DNA of 56,270 nt from Planctomycetota bacterium (GTDB lineage Bacteria; Planctomycetota; Planctomycetia; Pirellulales; Pirellulaceae), in NCBI GenBank assembly GCA_029259935.1, contig JAJDEH010000379.1, positions 1 to 56,270 on the forward strand, in the 5' to 3' direction. The notes beneath the pieces were generated by a model that saw nothing but the letters and a program-made list of their open reading frames with translations, was not told the DNA's origin and searched no databases. This document shows, piece after piece, positions 27,451 to 36,900 of this stretch. Position 1 is the first letter of the stretch. Every line of letters begins with the position of its first letter. Made by a program: the position numbers and the translations under genes.

Positions 27451-28410
27451 GTGATCCCGGCTGTAGTAACGGAGTACTGCGTCTATCTGATCATTCGCAT
27501 CGCGATTTGCGTCATCCAGGCGCTGCGCATCGAAACCTGTGAACGGCTCGCCGGCGCGTTGGCGATCTTGGCCAATGACATCTTGCGAGTTCGCCGCGAC
27601 GTGCTGGAAGAGAACTTGACGCACACGTTTCCCGGAATGTCGCGCCGCGAGCGGCGCGATCTGTCTCGCCGCATGTGGTGCCATCTGTTTTTGATGATTT
27701 GCGAAATCGCCCATGTGCCGCGCAAGATTCACGACACGAACTGGCGAAAGTACATTCGCTATCATCGTCCGCGCGAACTCGTGAGCCATTTTCTATCGCA
27801 AGATCCGTTGGTGGTCGTTTCGGGGCATTTTGGCAATTTTGAAATGGCATCCTATGGCTGCGGTTTGATGGGGTTTCCGACTTATGCGATTGCCCGCCCC
27901 TTGGACAATCGATTTTTGCACAAATTCATTAACCAGTTTCGCAGTTCCCGAGGCCAATTTATTCTGCCGACCGAGGGCAGCGCGGATGCCATTCAACGCG
28001 TACTCAATTCCGGGCGTATTCTGGCACTACTGGGTGATCAGCATGCCGGTCGCAAAGGGTGTTGGGTCGATTTTCTTGGCCGGCCGGCGTCCTGCCATAA
28101 AGCTTTGGCCATATTTACGCTTTCCGGCGGCGCTCCCATGATCGTGGGGTATGCAAAGCGGGCTGGGCGTCCTCTGCAGTTTGAAATCGGATTGCACGCC
28201 GTCGCGGATCCGAAGAATTTGGATCCATCGTTGCAGGGCGTCAAACAGCTCACTCAGTGGTATAATCACCGTCTTGAGGAACTGATTCGAGAAGTGCCCG
28301 ACCAATACTGGTGGATCCATCGCCGCTGGAAAGGCGAGCCACCACGGCGGCGCGGATCGAAGTCCACCGTTAGCCCTCAAACGGACAAGGCCACGAAGCA
28401 CGCGGCCTAG
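27451..28410 (+). CDS. Lysophospholipid/lipid A acyltransferase, LpxL/HtrB family
   Basis: A 319-residue protein. The family motif is VVSGHFGNFEMA (HxxxxxE; here H of GHFGNFE), followed by ARPLDNRFLHKFINQFRSSR and LLGDQHAGRKGCWVDFLGRP. It transfers an acyl chain onto lipid A or a related lipid at the inner membrane. An upstream in-frame GTG at 27187 would add 88 residues, but these lack family resemblance, while the GTG at 27451 has AGGAGGG 3 nt upstream, so it is taken as the start. Planctomycetes have lipid A genes, so a lipid A role is likely; an ornithine-lipid role is possible. Confidence 0.82.
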   Translation: MIPAVVTEYCVYLIIRIAICVIQALRIETCERLAGALAILANDILRVRRDVLEENLTHTFPGMSRRERRDLSRRMWCHLFLMICEIAHVPRKIHDTNWRKYIRYHRPRELVSHFLSQDPLVVVSGHFGNFEMASYGCGLMGFPTYAIARPLDNRFLHKFINQFRSSRGQFILPTEGSADAIQRVLNSGRILALLGDQHAGRKGCWVDFLGRPASCHKALAIFTLSGGAPMIVGYAKRAGRPLQFEIGLHAVADPKNLDPSLQGVKQLTQWYNHRLEELIREVPDQYWWIHRRWKGEPPRRRGSKSTVSPQTDKATKHAA

Positions 28411-28433
28411 CAGCCTGTTGAAAAACCAAATGT

Positions 28434-28547
28434 GTAGGCCGGATCAAGCGAAGCGCTGCTCCGGCAGTCCCCAGTTTTCCCTGAAATCGTGTATGCCGGA
28501 AACGTGGATGCCGGAACGTCGTCGCTTTGCTCCTCGGTCCGGCCTAC
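28434..28547. repeat. Inverted pair of REP-like elements (GTAGGCCGGA...TCCGGCA)
   Basis: Copy 1 (28434-28466, forward) and copy 2 (28509-28547, reverse) share the ends GTAGGCCGGA and (T/C)TCCGGCA around variable centres. Each can fold on its own and the two can pair with each other, like bacterial interspersed mosaic elements. A partial third unit (GGTCCAGCCTACTACTCG) follows to 28570. Confidence 0.6.
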
Positions 28548-28601
28548 TACTCGGTCCAGCCTACTACTCGTTTTGCAGCAGACTTCTAGGGCCGGCGCGT
28601 T

Positions 28602-28631
28602 AAGAAACTGCGTCTCAAGAAACTGCATCTC
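28602..28631 (+). repeat. Tandem 15-nt repeat in the leader of the Rieske ferredoxin gene
   Basis: AAGAAACTGCGTCTC is repeated once with one change (CATCTC) and then starts a third time as AAGGAATTG. The third, altered unit supplies the AAGGA ribosome site for the GTG at 28640. Confidence 0.7.
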
Positions 28632-28639
28632 AAGGAATT

Positions 28640-28960
28640 GTGCCCTTGTCCGACTGGATTCATCTTGCCGCCGCGGCGGACTGCCCCCCCGGTAGCGCTG
28701 TCGAACTTGTAGCGGGCGACCGCATGGTGGCCCTGTTCAATGTGGACGGCGAGTTCTATGCTTTGGACGGCGTTTGTCCGCATCAAGGCGGTCCGTTGGG
28801 ACAAGGGCAACTGCAAGGTTGTATCGTGACTTGTCCCTGGCACGGCTGGCAGTTTGATGTGCGGTCTGGTCAGCACCAGATCAATGCCTCGCTTGAGCAT
28901 CCGGCTTTTGAAGTCAAAGTCGAAAACGAAGAAGTCTACCTACGATTTGCCGCGGAATGA
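28640..28960 (+). CDS. Rieske-type [2Fe-2S] ferredoxin (NirD-like)
   Basis: A 106-residue soluble Rieske protein. The cluster ligands are CPHQGG and CPWHGWQFD, 17 residues apart, without the disulfide cysteines of bc-type Rieske proteins, so it belongs to the nitrite-reductase small-subunit/dioxygenase ferredoxin group. It has no signal peptide. It starts at GTG with AAGGA 3 nt upstream and overlaps the acetyltransferase start by 4 nt (ATGA). The redox partner is unknown. Confidence 0.88.
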   Translation: MPLSDWIHLAAAADCPPGSAVELVAGDRMVALFNVDGEFYALDGVCPHQGGPLGQGQLQGCIVTCPWHGWQFDVRSGQHQINASLEHPAFEVKVENEEVYLRFAAE

Positions 28961-29919
28961 TCCGCTATCGACCCTTTCTGAATAGCGATCCCCCTCTGAT
29001 CTCCGAGATCTGGCGAAGCAACCCGCCACAGCGAGGCATGGTTCAGTCGGTTTCTCCTGCGCAGTTGGAGCAGTTCATCTTTTCGAAGCCCTATTTCGAT
29101 CGGCACGGATTGATCCTGGCGTTCGAGGGTGAGCACCCGGTCGGGTTTGTGCATGCCGGATTCGGACCTAGTGACGACCGGTCGGCATTGAATACCGAAT
29201 TGGGTACGACCTGCATGTTGATGGTCAACGCGCGAGACGATCTGGCGGCTATTGCCGGCGAGCTGTTAAATCACGCCGAACAATACCTGATCGATCGGGG
29301 CGCGCGCGAAGTTTACGCCGGTGCTTCGACGTCGGGAGCGCCGTTCTATCTTGGGCTGTACGGAGGCAGCCAATTGTCCGGTGTGCTGGCATCGGATACC
29401 GCCAGCCTGGAGGCGTATGCCGCAGCCGGCTATGAAGAATCTGAAAGGCAAATCGTGTTTCAGCGAAGTCTGATCGGATTTCGGCCGCTCGTCGATCGCA
29501 CGCAAATGAAACTCCGCCGCCGCTTTCAGGTCGAAGAGTATCTTGACCCGCCCGCCGAAGATTGGTGGGAAGCCTGCACGTTTGGATCCACCAACCGTGT
29601 GCGTTTCTGGTTGGATCAACGCGGCAGCGGACGCATTTCCTGCGGGCAAGCGGCCCTCTGGGATGTCGAGCCGTTGGCCTCCAACTGGGGAGTCCGGGCG
29701 GCGGGTGTCGTGGAATTGAAAATCGACGAGTCCGAGCGCCGGCAAGGCCTCGGTACTTTCCTTTTAGGCGAATCATTGAGGCAGATGCAATCCAATGGCG
29801 CGGTCTTGGCGGAAGCCCATGTTCCGTCAACGAATGCGGCCGGCCTGGCGTTATTCAACAAGCTCGGTTTTGAACAGACCGACGAGTCGGTGGTGATGCG
29901 GAAGTCGATTTCTCGCTAG
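28957..29919 (+). CDS. GNAT-family N-acetyltransferase, two-domain
   Basis: A 320-residue protein with two GNAT-like halves. The C-terminal one has the acetyl-CoA loop RRQGLGTFLLGES and the AGLALFNKLGFEQ motif; the N-terminal half has VGFVHAGFG and AREVYAGAS pieces but no clean acetyl-CoA loop. It should transfer an acetyl group from acetyl-CoA to an amine; the substrate is unknown. Translationally coupled to the Rieske ferredoxin gene, an unusual pairing. The gap after it (29920-30137) holds two copies of TCCGCACTCTAC and no gene. Confidence 0.82.
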   Translation: MIRYRPFLNSDPPLISEIWRSNPPQRGMVQSVSPAQLEQFIFSKPYFDRHGLILAFEGEHPVGFVHAGFGPSDDRSALNTELGTTCMLMVNARDDLAAIAGELLNHAEQYLIDRGAREVYAGASTSGAPFYLGLYGGSQLSGVLASDTASLEAYAAAGYEESERQIVFQRSLIGFRPLVDRTQMKLRRRFQVEEYLDPPAEDWWEACTFGSTNRVRFWLDQRGSGRISCGQAALWDVEPLASNWGVRAAGVVELKIDESERRQGLGTFLLGESLRQMQSNGAVLAEAHVPSTNAAGLALFNKLGFEQTDESVVMRKSISR

Positions 29920-30137
29920 CATCCGTCAGATCCGCCTTCGAGCACTCATGCTAGCGACGCGTGTTTCTCCGCACTCTACACTCCCTCCGCACTCTACTCT
30001 CCATGGTGCGATCTCCTACAAGCTGGGTAGTGCCATCTCCTAAGGTAGTCCGTTTGGAGTGACCAAACCGTTCTCGCTTAAGTGGTACGACCGGCATAAC
30101 CGATACTGCTTGGTATGTGGCAGTTAGGCAGGAAAAA

Positions 30138-31310
30138 ATGATCCACCTCGAAATCAGCCAGGGCAAGCGCACGGCGGGGCCACGATTCCGACCGCCGCTT
30201 CCAATTCTCCTTTTCTTGGTGGGTCTGGCCATGACAGTGCAGACCGCGGCGGCCCAGTCCCGGTATCAACGAAACGAGAAGGCCGAGATTTGGTATCGAT
30301 CGCAACAGGTTCAGCAGCGCATCCAAGCTACTCCCTCACCGCCGGTGCGACCGCCCGTCGCTAGCCAAGAGCAACAGGTGGCGAAACGAGCGCTTGCCGA
30401 GGCGCAAGCCCGCGCGGATCGTGGCGACTTGGACGGTGCGATCGCGTTGGCGAAGTGGGCCGACGGGCTGGGTTACGATTGGTCGCGTGAGTTTCATTCG
30501 CCTCAGTTCTTGCTTCAGTTGTTCATGAAACGAAAGGCGGAACAGCAAGCCGCCGCCGCGCGGCCCGTGACCGATCCGCGAGCGAACAACCCCTCCTCCA
30601 ATTCAGTTCAGCCAAACCAGGCAAGCGGGACATTTGATTCAAGAACCGTCGCGGCATTCGAGGTTAACAGCGAGCGATTGAGAGCGCTTTCGGAAAAGGT
30701 GGACGTGCTGCTGTCCGATCGAAGTTCGGCGGGGGAAGCGGCCAACAACCAAGCGGTCGCGCTTGTCGACCGACAGCCTCCCGGACAGTTTCGTCCGATA
30801 CGAGTCGATGGCGGACTTGCGCCTGAGCGGGGCCGGCCAGCGATCGCAACCACGACTCCGACAGTGAGAGACGAACCGCAACCCGCGGACGCTCATCACG
30901 GGCTTACTTCCGCCACCAGTTTCGCCTTCGGGTTTATCTTCTGCATGCTGATTTTGGGTGTGGCCGGCTGGTACTTCGTGAAGCAGGCCAGGAACGGAAA
31001 TGGGACGCTCTTTCGCATCGAGCTTGTCAGTGACTCGCCAGTCGTCGCTGCCGCCGGAGTTGCTTCGAATGGCGGCACACCGGCACCGGCGCCGGCTTTA
31101 GAGAGCGATCGCCCGGCGAAACGGGGCGCGGTCGTCGACGGCCAAAATCAGGCGTTTCCTCTCATTCCGGTAGGCCCCACGTTCGACGAAAAGAGAAAGC
31201 AGGAAGCCGAGGCGAAACGCCTGAAGGAAGAGGCCATTCTAGAATGTGTGTTTGAACAGAACATGGAACTTCGACGAAAGCTCAATCATCCAGCCAGCGC
31301 GGCCGCTTAA
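30138..31310 (+). CDS. Membrane protein of unknown function upstream of the MamK-like actin gene
   Basis: A 390-residue protein with a signal or membrane segment (about 18-40, ILLFLVGLAMTVQTAAAQ). A helical repeat-like stretch (about 70-130, ALAEAQARADRGDLDGAIAL) resembles helical repeats of planctomycete surface or scaffold proteins. A linker and a second membrane helix follow (about 260-283, FAFGFIFCMLILGVAGWYF), and then a cytoplasmic tail rich in Lys and Glu. The ATG at 30138 is preferred to the upstream GTG at 30117. It lies 101 bp before the actin gene on the same strand; its cytoplasmic tail could anchor the filament (inference). Confidence 0.7.
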   Translation: MIHLEISQGKRTAGPRFRPPLPILLFLVGLAMTVQTAAAQSRYQRNEKAEIWYRSQQVQQRIQATPSPPVRPPVASQEQQVAKRALAEAQARADRGDLDGAIALAKWADGLGYDWSREFHSPQFLLQLFMKRKAEQQAAAARPVTDPRANNPSSNSVQPNQASGTFDSRTVAAFEVNSERLRALSEKVDVLLSDRSSAGEAANNQAVALVDRQPPGQFRPIRVDGGLAPERGRPAIATTTPTVRDEPQPADAHHGLTSATSFAFGFIFCMLILGVAGWYFVKQARNGNGTLFRIELVSDSPVVAAAGVASNGGTPAPAPALESDRPAKRGAVVDGQNQAFPLIPVGPTFDEKRKQEAEAKRLKEEAILECVFEQNMELRRKLNHPASAAA

Positions 31311-31411
31311 GGAGCCCTTCCGTGATGGAGGGTTTCCGGCGACTTGCCCGCGAAGCTTTGCATACTTGACCTACGAAAAGTCAGACCAACCAGCTTCTTA
31401 GGAGTACAGCG

Positions 31412-32476
31412 ATGGGCGAAAACGCAACACACATTGGCATGGACTTTGGCACCTTCAAGACCTCGGTCGTGTCATCGAACGGCCGTCGCGACGTGATCTA
31501 TACGGCAGTCGGTTGGCCCAAGGACCATGTGGCTCGGGCGATGCTTGGCCGCGACGTGGTCTTTGGCGAGGATGTCTTCGAACAGCGGCTGGCCCTGAAC
31601 GTGGTGCGACCGTTCGAGAAAGGCGCGCTGAAATACAGCAATCAAAGCGAGGCGGGAGTCTCGAACGAAGACGTGGAACGACGGAAGACCGCCGCCAAGT
31701 TGCTGGTCAAACACGCCGTATCACTAACGCACCCCAAGCCCGGAACACCAATCTACGGCGTGATTGGCGCGCCCTCGCGCGCCACCGTGAACGCCAAGCA
31801 AGTAATCATGGAGGCCGCGGCTGAGGTGTTCGACGCCGTACTGATTGTTCCCGAGCCGTTCACGGTCGCTTATGGCATGAATCGGTTGAGCGACACGCTG
31901 GTCGTGGACATCGGCGCCGGCACGATTGACTTGTGTCCGATGTATGGCAGCTATCCGACCGATGAAGATCAAGTTACGATCCCGTTGGGCGGAGATTTTA
32001 TCGATGCCAAATTCGTCGAACTGTTGCACGAATTGCATCCTGAAATACGACTCTCGGAGAGAATGACGCGGGAAATCAAAGAGAAACACGGCTTCGTTCA
32101 CGACGTGAATGAAAAAGCGATTGTGACTCTGCCGGTCGGCGGCAAGCCGCGTGAATATGATCTGACCGAGCCGTTGAAGGAAGCATGCAAGATGATCGTG
32201 CCGCCGATCATTGAAGGCATTCGCGAAGTGGTTTGCAAGTTTGATCCCGAGTTTCAACAGTCGCTACTCCAAAATATCCTGCTGGGCGGCGGCGGCAGCC
32301 AGTTGAAGGGACTCGATAACTTGATCGAAAAGGCGCTCGACGAATTCGGCGGTGGCAATGTGAAGAAAGTGTACGACAGTGTTTTCGCGGGTTCGGTGGG
32401 CGCACTCAAACTGGCCATGGGTACGCCCAACAATTACTGGGAATCGGTCAGTCAAAAGGAAACGGCAGCCGCCTGA
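31412..32476 (+). CDS. MamK/ParM-like bacterial actin
   Basis: A 354-residue actin/Hsp70-fold ATPase. The phosphate-1 loop [11 protein letters not shown], the phosphate-2 loop [12 protein letters not shown] and the adenosine motif [12 protein letters not shown] are all present, with PEPFTVAYG as the connecting region. The length and the pattern [19 protein letters not shown] fit the MamK-like group rather than MreB. It should form cytoplasmic filaments; in magnetotactic bacteria MamK aligns magnetosomes, but no mam genes are seen here. Good ribosome site (TAGGAG). Confidence 0.87.
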   Translation: MGENATHIGMDFGTFKTSVVSSNGRRDVIYTAVGWPKDHVARAMLGRDVVFGEDVFEQRLALNVVRPFEKGALKYSNQSEAGVSNEDVERRKTAAKLLVKHAVSLTHPKPGTPIYGVIGAPSRATVNAKQVIMEAAAEVFDAVLIVPEPFTVAYGMNRLSDTLVVDIGAGTIDLCPMYGSYPTDEDQVTIPLGGDFIDAKFVELLHELHPEIRLSERMTREIKEKHGFVHDVNEKAIVTLPVGGKPREYDLTEPLKEACKMIVPPIIEGIREVVCKFDPEFQQSLLQNILLGGGGSQLKGLDNLIEKALDEFGGGNVKKVYDSVFAGSVGALKLAMGTPNNYWESVSQKETAAA

Positions 32477-32615
32477 TCGAGAACCGCGCTAGAATCTGCC
32501 ACGCGGTTGCCCGCTTGATCGGCATCGCGTTGAGTGTCGATGCTGTTGCTGGAAAAACCAGAATTCCCAATGTTCAAAACGGGGAGTCTAGCCGTTTCTG
32601 TCATTTGAGCATTTG

Positions 32616-32661
32616 AAATTCGAGTTTGTTTCGGATTTCGAGATTCGGATTTCGGATTTGG
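32616..32661. repeat. Degenerate GGATTTCG-type short repeats
   Basis: ATTCGAG, TTTCGGATTTCGAGATTCGG and TTTCGGATTTGG form an AT-rich run of near-repeats in the 201-bp gap between two convergent genes. No gene is seen there. Confidence 0.35.
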
Positions 32662-32677
32662 TTGCGGCTATGCCGCG

Positions 32678-33715
32678 TTAGGGACTATGCGGCGAGATCC
32701 ACAGGAACGGCTTGCCCGCCTCGTCGACTCGCAGTTCGCTTGTGAGTCGCGGCCTGGCCTGGATCAAGAGTCGATCAATGATCTTCTTGTAATAGGTCCG
32801 CATCTCGGGCAATGAGACCTTGGTTTGGGTTGGGTCCACGCCGGCCCGCGCGAGGCCGTTGTGGTCGTAAAGGAACGGAATCTTCAAACGTTCCTCAATC
32901 GACGCCAACGCATCCGACAACGCAAAGTCGTCGATTTCAACTCGAAGGAACTCAAACAACAGTGGCAGTGTTTCGCCGGGCGACTTCTCGGGCGGCCATC
33001 CGATCGGCCAGACTTCCTTAGTGCGACGGGCGTCGGTGACGGCGAGAAACGTTTCTCCGCCGGAAGGCCGCGAAGGGACCAGGACCAGGCCCAGCGGGCG
33101 CAACACCGCCGCCAACGCCGTTCCACGACTCACACCGCGCAGTTCCTCGGCCACCAGTTCGTCACCCGTGAAGCTTTGACGAGCCATCGGGTCCATGACG
33201 ACGTTAAGTTTGATCGAGTCGATGATCTTCTTCGCCACATCGACCGACTTCTTCCCCTTGGTCGATTCGATAACCGGAATGGCCAACTGTTGGTGAACCG
33301 CGACAAGCTGCTTGCTGGTAAGACCGAATGCGCCGGTTCTGGCGAATAATCCTTCCGTGCCGTCGGCTCTTAGCTTGGCAATCCAAGCTTTGATCCCTGC
33401 CTTGTCGGACATCCGGAAAGTGCCTCCGGGCAGTCGCAGTTGATTGCGAGGAGACAAGATTCCCTTGACCAAATAGCGGGGCGCCGCCTCCGTTCCCACG
33501 TTTTCAATCATCCCCTTGTCACCCAACTTCGCCTGCCGAATGCGTAAGCTGTCGGCCCCCACCTCCTGCAAGGCTCGCAGCCACCGTTGCTTTCCGTCCA
33601 GTGGAAAACCGGGTTCGGTGTACAGTTCCAACTCGACATACGGAGCAGCTAGTGCCCGGGATGCGAGGCAACCCACCACGACCAAAAAGGTAACGCTAGT
33701 AAAGGAAGATCGCAT
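32678..33715 (-). CDS. Exported protein with STN/secretin-N0-like C-terminus, function unknown
   Basis: A 345-residue protein with a signal peptide (MRSSFTSVTFLVVVGCLASR, cut near ALAAPY). The last 90 residues (LSDALASIEERLKIPFLYDH..., VSLPEMRTYYKKIIDRLLIQ) have the alternating pattern of STN/N0 domains found at the front of secretins and TonB receptors. The middle part is not recognised. The start at 33715 has GAGGAA upstream; longer in-frame starts lack this. It is divergent from the secretin-N-like gene at 33983, which makes a functional pair possible. Confidence 0.7.
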   Translation of the reverse strand: MRSSFTSVTFLVVVGCLASRALAAPYVELELYTEPGFPLDGKQRWLRALQEVGADSLRIRQAKLGDKGMIENVGTEAAPRYLVKGILSPRNQLRLPGGTFRMSDKAGIKAWIAKLRADGTEGLFARTGAFGLTSKQLVAVHQQLAIPVIESTKGKKSVDVAKKIIDSIKLNVVMDPMARQSFTGDELVAEELRGVSRGTALAAVLRPLGLVLVPSRPSGGETFLAVTDARRTKEVWPIGWPPEKSPGETLPLLFEFLRVEIDDFALSDALASIEERLKIPFLYDHNGLARAGVDPTQTKVSLPEMRTYYKKIIDRLLIQARPRLTSELRVDEAGKPFLWISPHSP

Positions 33716-33982
33716 TTTTTCCTCACTGAACAATGAACCCCTTGCTGCGCAATATAGCATTTTGGCCCGGGCTACGTCTATTTTCTGAATCATGTTCGTT
33801 GCTAAAGATTTCAACGAATCGGCAAACACCGCGTCGCGGAAAATTGAACTCAACGGCTTTAACGATTGTATGAGCCGATTTTAACTATGGTCGCCAATCG
33901 TTGTGCCGATTAACATAGAGACCGTGGAATTTGCAGGTCCATATCTCATTTCTTTCTTGGTCTCTCCTCAGGGGACAATTTG

Positions 33983-36900
33983 ATGTTCGCGAATACCCTT
34001 TCTCGACGCGTGTTGGCTGCGTTGTGTTTTCTCGCCATGTTGAGCGGTGTTCCGGTTTGGGCGCAAGAACCGTCCGCCGCCCCGGCAGCGGACGAAGCCG
34101 CCAAAGCTTCGGAAGATGCCGCGACCGCCAACGAGGATCAAGAAGCACCTAAGGATGATGAAGCAGAGCTCGGTCAGCTTCGTTTTAATTTTCAATTCTC
34201 GGCTTGGAAGCCAGTACTGGAATGGTTCGCGGAGCAGGCGGACTTGTCACTCCAGATGGATGACCCACCCCCAGGCACGTTTAACTACACCGACAACACT
34301 CGTTCGTATTCGGTGCGGGAATCTTTAGACCTCATCAATGGCGTGCTGCAGTTTCGCGGATACACCTTGGTGCGCAACAAGCAAATGCTGCTCTTGATCA
34401 ACGTGGCGGATGACGGACTGCCGCAGAGCATTATCGAAACGGTCACGCCCGAGGCACTGGATGAACGTGGCAAATACGAACAGCTCAAATGCCTGTTCCC
34501 GTTGGGCGTGATGACCGCGGAACAAGCCGAGGCCGAAATTCGTCCGTTGGTGCCGGACCCCAATGGGATGAAAATTTTGCCGGCCTCGGGTCAGATCTTG
34601 ATCCAGGAAACGGGCGGCAATTTGCGAATGATTCGAGCGGTCATCAAGGCTGTTCAAGAATCGGCTGGCTCACGCAGCAACGCCGTGCAGATGCAAGAGT
34701 TGAACTTCACCACGCCTGAAGAAGTGATGGCTATCGCCAGACCGCTGTTGGGCATCGAAGAAGAAGAAATGAGTACCGAAGACGGCTCGTTGAACGTCGC
34801 CTATGAGCCGTTCGGACTACGCATCTTCTTTTCGGGTAAACCGGAGATGATTCAGCGTTTTCAACAGATCTTGGAAAAGATCGACGTCGACCCGAAGGTA
34901 AAGCCAGGCGAAGCACCGGAACCGCTGCAACTGATTACCCACAGCGTTCGCGGCGGGGATCCGCAAACCGTACTCGACGTGCTGCGAACACTCTTTGCCG
35001 GCCAGGACGGCGTTCGATTGGCCAAGGACGAAACGACGGGCAGCATCATCGCCATGGCCCGCACGTCGCAACATGCGACCATCAAGGCCACCATCGAACA
35101 GATGGAACGCGACGCCGTGGATTTCGAAGTCATTCAACTCAACCGTTACGACCCTCAGTCGATGGTTTTGATGCTGAACAAGTTGCTGGGTAAGGAAAAT
35201 GCGGAAGGGGCGGGGACGGGTCCTACGTTCGACGGCGACGCCACGGCAATGCAACTCGTCGTGCGAGGAAGCGCGGCGGAAATTGCGCAAATCAAACAAC
35301 TAGTCGATAAGATGGACCCCGCTTATGACCCCGAAGGCGACGGCGTGCGGCCCACTTCCGTACTCATTCCGCTGGCAGGTGGACAAGCCCGCGACATTCT
35401 CGACTTGGCCCAGTTGATGTGGCCCACCAGCGGTCGGGAAAACAAAATTCGCGAAGTGTTGCCGAAGGATTCGCGCCGCGGTTTGGAAGAACGAGAAACG
35501 CGTCCGCGTGATCCCGCGCCGGTTCGTCGCCGGCCAACCGACGAGCCCGTGGACCCAGAGCCCGCGACCGAACAGGGAACGACCCAACCGGATCCGAATC
35601 CCGAAAAAGAAGCCCGCCGGTCCGACCGGCGCCCTAGCTTTCAACTTGCCGGAAATCGCACGATTCGAGTCGATCGGAGCCAACAACCCAAGCGAAGATC
35701 GTCCGTGGTCTTTGTGGATCGTGCGGCCCGCGACAAGGCCCGGCGATCGGTTCGTCAGGCACCGCAGCCTGTTGGGCGACCTGTTGAAGCGTTGGCTGTT
35801 TTTCAGCCCGCTCCCGCCGAGCGAAAGGCGGTCGAAGAAAACAAGAACGCGAAAGACGGCAAAACGGGTGCCAATGTTCCGGCTGACAGCACGCCACCCA
35901 AGAAAGAGGTTGCCGGCGATCCCGAACCGAAAGAAACCGGCGAAACCGCTGATGGCGATTCGAAAGCCAGCGATACCGTCACTGGTGCCGAAATCGTCGT
36001 CAACGTGTTGCCGCAAGGTATTTTGATCACGTCCGATGATCTGGCCGCCCTAGACGAATACGAAGATTTGATTCGCAGCCTAATGTCGGGCAACGTCTTG
36101 CCGTCCAAGCCGACCATCTTCTACCTGAAAAACGCCAAGGCTCCGGAAGCGGCCGCCCTGCTGCAGCAAATCCTGGGTCTGAGTTCCGGCGGCGGTGGTG
36201 GAGGCGGCGGCGGTATCGGAGGCTTGGTCGGCGACATGGCGTCTAATCTTGTGGGCGGCGTTGGGGGCGACTTGCTCGGCGGGTTGCTGGGCGGAGGTGG
36301 CGGCGGCTCATCCTCGAGTTCACTTGAGACAACCGGAACGGTCAGAATCACGCCCGATGTGCGGCTGAACGCGGTCATCGTCCAGGCGAACGCCGCTGAT
36401 CTCGATTTGATCGAACAACTTTTGGACGTCGTCGATCAAGAGAGCCCGCCGCAAGAGCCTGACACGGCAGGCCGCACCTACATCATTCCGATCTACTACA
36501 TGGACGCCAATCAAATGGCCGGAACCGTGCGATCGGCCTTCCCGGAAAATATCGTGGGAGCCTCCGGCAGTTCACAGCAACGACAACCGAGCCCGCAGGA
36601 TCTCTTGCGGGCGTTCGCGGGACGCGGTCGAGGTGGTGGTGGAAATCAGCAAACGGCCGAGCCTCGAAAAATGACCCTGGGCGTCGACGCACGCAGCAAT
36701 TCGCTGGTGGTAACCGGGCCGGATCACCTTTACAAGAAAGTGCTCGACCTCGTCGATCAACTTGACGTCGATGGTTTGAACCCATCGGAAACGGTCAGTG
36801 TGATTACACTCAAGGGCAACCTTAACCCCGAAATGCTCAAAAACGCGCTGGGCTCGATTCTGGGCACCAATGTTCAGGCAAATACGAATTCTAGTTCGAC

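Noticed and set aside
27353..27454. A 33-codon frame ending in a GTGA overlap with the acyltransferase start
   Set aside because: No family resemblance and no ribosome site; the overlap may be chance.
33845..33871. A possible fourth ECF-type promoter (TTGAAC, 17 nt, TGTATGAG) before the secretin-N-like gene
   Set aside because: The -35 differs, the spacing is 17 and the start codon is 113 nt away; too weak to list with the other three.
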